From positions 62,001-126,000 of the forward strand of contig JAKMCW010000040.1 of assembly GCA_022428205.1 (NCBI GenBank): a stretch of DNA of 64,000 nucleotides, read 5' to 3'. A program made the position numbers and the translations under genes. Positions 62,729-64,000 of the stretch are shown here, in pieces; the first letter of the stretch is position 1; each line of letters begins with the position of its first letter. The notes beneath the pieces are model-generated. The model saw only the letters and a list, made by a program, of their open reading frames with translations. It was not told where the DNA came from and searched no databases. This stretch comes from Flavobacteriales bacterium. GTDB taxonomy: Bacteria > Bacteroidota > Bacteroidia > Flavobacteriales_D > Sanyastnellaceae.

Positions 62729-63361
62729 TCAGGAAGCGGGAAATTCCCACACGGCCTGTGCACCGGGATATTCCCCTGGATCATGGTTCGACGCGACCAC
62801 CAAAGACCGGCCCTTCTGCCAGTCTGAGACCAGCTGTGCATACCAGGTTTTGCCTGCGCGGTCGAGGTGGGAGGTGGGCTCATCCAGAAACAGCGCGGTA
62901 CAATCCGTTGAAAAAGCCAGCGCCAGTGCCAGCCGCTGACGCATGCCAGAGCTCAAGTCGCGCACGCGCACATGTCCTTTCTCCTGCAGAAGCGCCAGCG
63001 CAGCAACGGCATGTACATCTGACCCTGGCAGGGCTGGCCGCAGTTTTTGGTGCAATCGTATGTGCTCGGTTACGGTCAAGTCAGCGAGCAACGATTGGTC
63101 CGGGGCACAATAGGCGATGTTCAGAGGCAGCTGCATGGCGTCCAAAGCCTGTGTTCCAGTGCGCCAGGTGACGGTGCCTTCACTGGGGCGGTCGAAACCG
63201 CACATCAGCCGCAGCAGACTGGACTTTCCGCTTCCATTGGCTCCCAAAATGGCGAGGGTGTCACCCGGCGCAACCGAAAGGCTAACGTGGCGCAAAACCC
63301 ATACCCTTCCGTGGCGTTTACCCACCCCGTCTACTGAGATACCAAGGGCGGAGCTGGGCAT
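62729..63361 (-). CDS. ABC transporter ATP-binding protein
   Basis: 210 residues. Walker A LGANGSGKSSLLRLM, signature LSSGMRQRLALALAF, Walker B ALFLDEPTSHLD, H-loop ASNHDPGE. The signature LSSGMRQR and lack of a Q-loop FxFQ motif resemble CcmA-like or short-chain export ATPases. Its ATG shares one base with the lpxA stop (63361), so translation is coupled with lpxA. No permease gene is adjacent. Confidence 0.88.
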   Translation of the reverse strand: MPSSALGISVDGVGKRHGRVWVLRHVSLSVAPGDTLAILGANGSGKSSLLRLMCGFDRPSEGTVTWRTGTQALDAMQLPLNIAYCAPDQSLLADLTVTEHIRLHQKLRPALPGSDVHAVAALALLQEKGHVRVRDLSSGMRQRLALALAFSTDCTALFLDEPTSHLDRAGKTWYAQLVSDWQKGRSLVVASNHDPGEYPGAQAVWEFPAS

Positions 63362-64000
63362 TAGAAGGGGCCGCGTACGATGCCTTTGTCCGAGGCGCGG
63401 ATGAAATCGAGGATGGTTTCCTTGGCGTCACTGACGGGCAATTCAAGCTCAGCGACCTTGAGGGCCTGCGACATGTTTCCCCCTGTGACATACAGGGTGC
63501 GGTAGATGTCCTCCACTGCCCTCACAAATTCGTCAGCAAAACCGCGTCGGCGCAATCCGATGGCATTGACGCCGATGTAGCTCAAGGGCTCGCGGGCGAC
63601 CTTCACAAAGGGAGGAATGTTCTTGCGGACCAACGATCCCCCTGCGACAAAGGCATGTTGTCCGATGCGCACAAATTGTTGCACCGCGACCACGCCTTCG
63701 ATGATCACCCAATCTTCTACCGTCACGTGCCCCGCGATGTTGGCATTGTTGGCAAGGACACAATGGTCGCCAACCACGGCGTCATGGGCGATGTGGGTGT
63801 AGGCCATCAACAAGCAATGAGAGCCCACGCGGGTGGTCATCCGGTCTGTGGTGCCGCGGTTGATGGTGCAGCACTCCCGAATGGTGGTGTGGTCTCCAAC
63901 CACAACCGTGGTGTTCTCTCCGGCGTATTTGAGGTCCTGCGGCATTCCACCGATGACAGCGCCCGGAAAGACGCGGCAGTGGGCGCCGATGCGGGACCCG
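63361..64000 (-). CDS. lpxA: Acyl-ACP--UDP-N-acetylglucosamine O-acyltransferase LpxA (N-terminus cut by window end)
   Basis: First enzyme of lipid A synthesis, a trimer of left-handed beta-helices. The track ORF starts at an internal Met (63945); the frame continues as GSRIGAHCRVFPGAVIGG to the window end, so about 60 N-terminal residues are missing. The catalytic His is in MAYTHIAHDAVVGDH. The usual AVHQF is AVQQF here (GVVAVQQFVRIGQHAF). C-terminal helices follow (GLRRRGFADEFVRAVEDIYRTLY). Followed by the ABC ATPase gene. Confidence 0.95.
   Translation of the reverse strand, partial: GSRIGAHCRVFPGAVIGGMPQDLKYAGENTTVVVGDHTTIRECCTINRGTTDRMTTRVGSHCLLMAYTHIAHDAVVGDHCVLANNANIAGHVTVEDWVIIEGVVAVQQFVRIGQHAFVAGGSLVRKNIPPFVKVAREPLSYIGVNAIGLRRRGFADEFVRAVEDIYRTLYVTGGNMSQALKVAELELPVSDAKETILDFIRASDKGIVRGPF

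Overview
The window comes from a Bacteroidota chromosome, most likely Flavobacteriales, with an unusually high G+C for that group. The evidence is a type IX secretion (T9SS) and gliding gene set (PorP/SprF, GldJ, PorU, PorV), proteins ending in T9SS type A and type B C-terminal domains, Bacteroidota-type -7 boxes (TANNTTTG-like), no obvious Shine-Dalgarno signals, and the conserved neighbourhoods tig-clpP-clpX-mutS, porU-porV-pdhA-pdhC and acyl-CoA dehydrogenase-anmK-dehydrogenase-nhaD-exbB-exbD-tonB-folC. No plasmid, phage, insertion sequence, CRISPR array or rRNA is visible. This is a densely packed core-genome stretch.

Layout. 1-3.5 kb (minus): tRNA-Leu, tig, clpP, clpX and the first codons of mutS, a protein-quality-control operon. 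3.7-8 kb (plus): a small exported protein, a helix-hairpin-helix/barrel-like exported protein, elongation factor P with Arg instead of Lys at its functional tip, and a SpoIIE-type phosphatase. 7.9-12.4 kb: O-antigen ligase and Wzz (minus), divergent from a glycosyltransferase and RNase HII. 12.5-17.1 kb: a 1541-residue mosaic surface protein with lamin-tail-like, cupredoxin-like and OB-like modules, nine Cys-bounded repeats and a dockerin-like C-terminus. 17.2-21.7 kb: Na/Pi cotransporter, lipoprotein, LuxE-like enzyme, PiT-like membrane protein. 21.7-27.2 kb (minus): porP/sprF, gldJ, murF, tyrS. 27.3-38.2 kb (plus): porU, porV, ispF, pdhA, pdhC, recG and a beta-propeller-like hypothetical. 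38.2-46.7 kb: acyl-CoA dehydrogenase (minus), then anmK, Glu/Leu dehydrogenase, nhaD, exbB, exbD, tonB, folC. 46.7-54.6 kb: a vanadium-haloperoxidase/PAP2-like exported protein, tRNA-Val, a methyltransferase, gpmI, an adhesin-like type B CTD protein and a LolD/MacB-type ATPase. 54.7-64 kb: asnS, rpoN, a PAP2-like membrane protein, galE, an HPt protein, a DUF4301-like protein, a type A CTD protein, an ABC ATPase and lpxA (cut by the window end).

How they work together. PorP, GldJ, PorU and PorV belong to the secretion, gliding and sortase machinery. At least four large exported proteins in the window look like cargo, and they carry three different kinds of C-terminus: type A, type B and an EF-hand/dockerin-like tail. 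ExbB-ExbD-TonB energise outer-membrane uptake. Wzz, O-antigen ligase, glycosyltransferase, GalE and LpxA build the LPS to which T9SS cargo is usually attached.

Most notable observations: the Arg32-type EF-P; the dockerin-like tail shared by two otherwise unrelated exported proteins; nine Cys-bounded repeats with a rusticyanin-spaced copper site in the 1541-residue protein; and a recurring -7-like box lying only about 3-11 nt before many start codons, which suggests leaderless transcripts. No clearly unprecedented multi-gene system was found.
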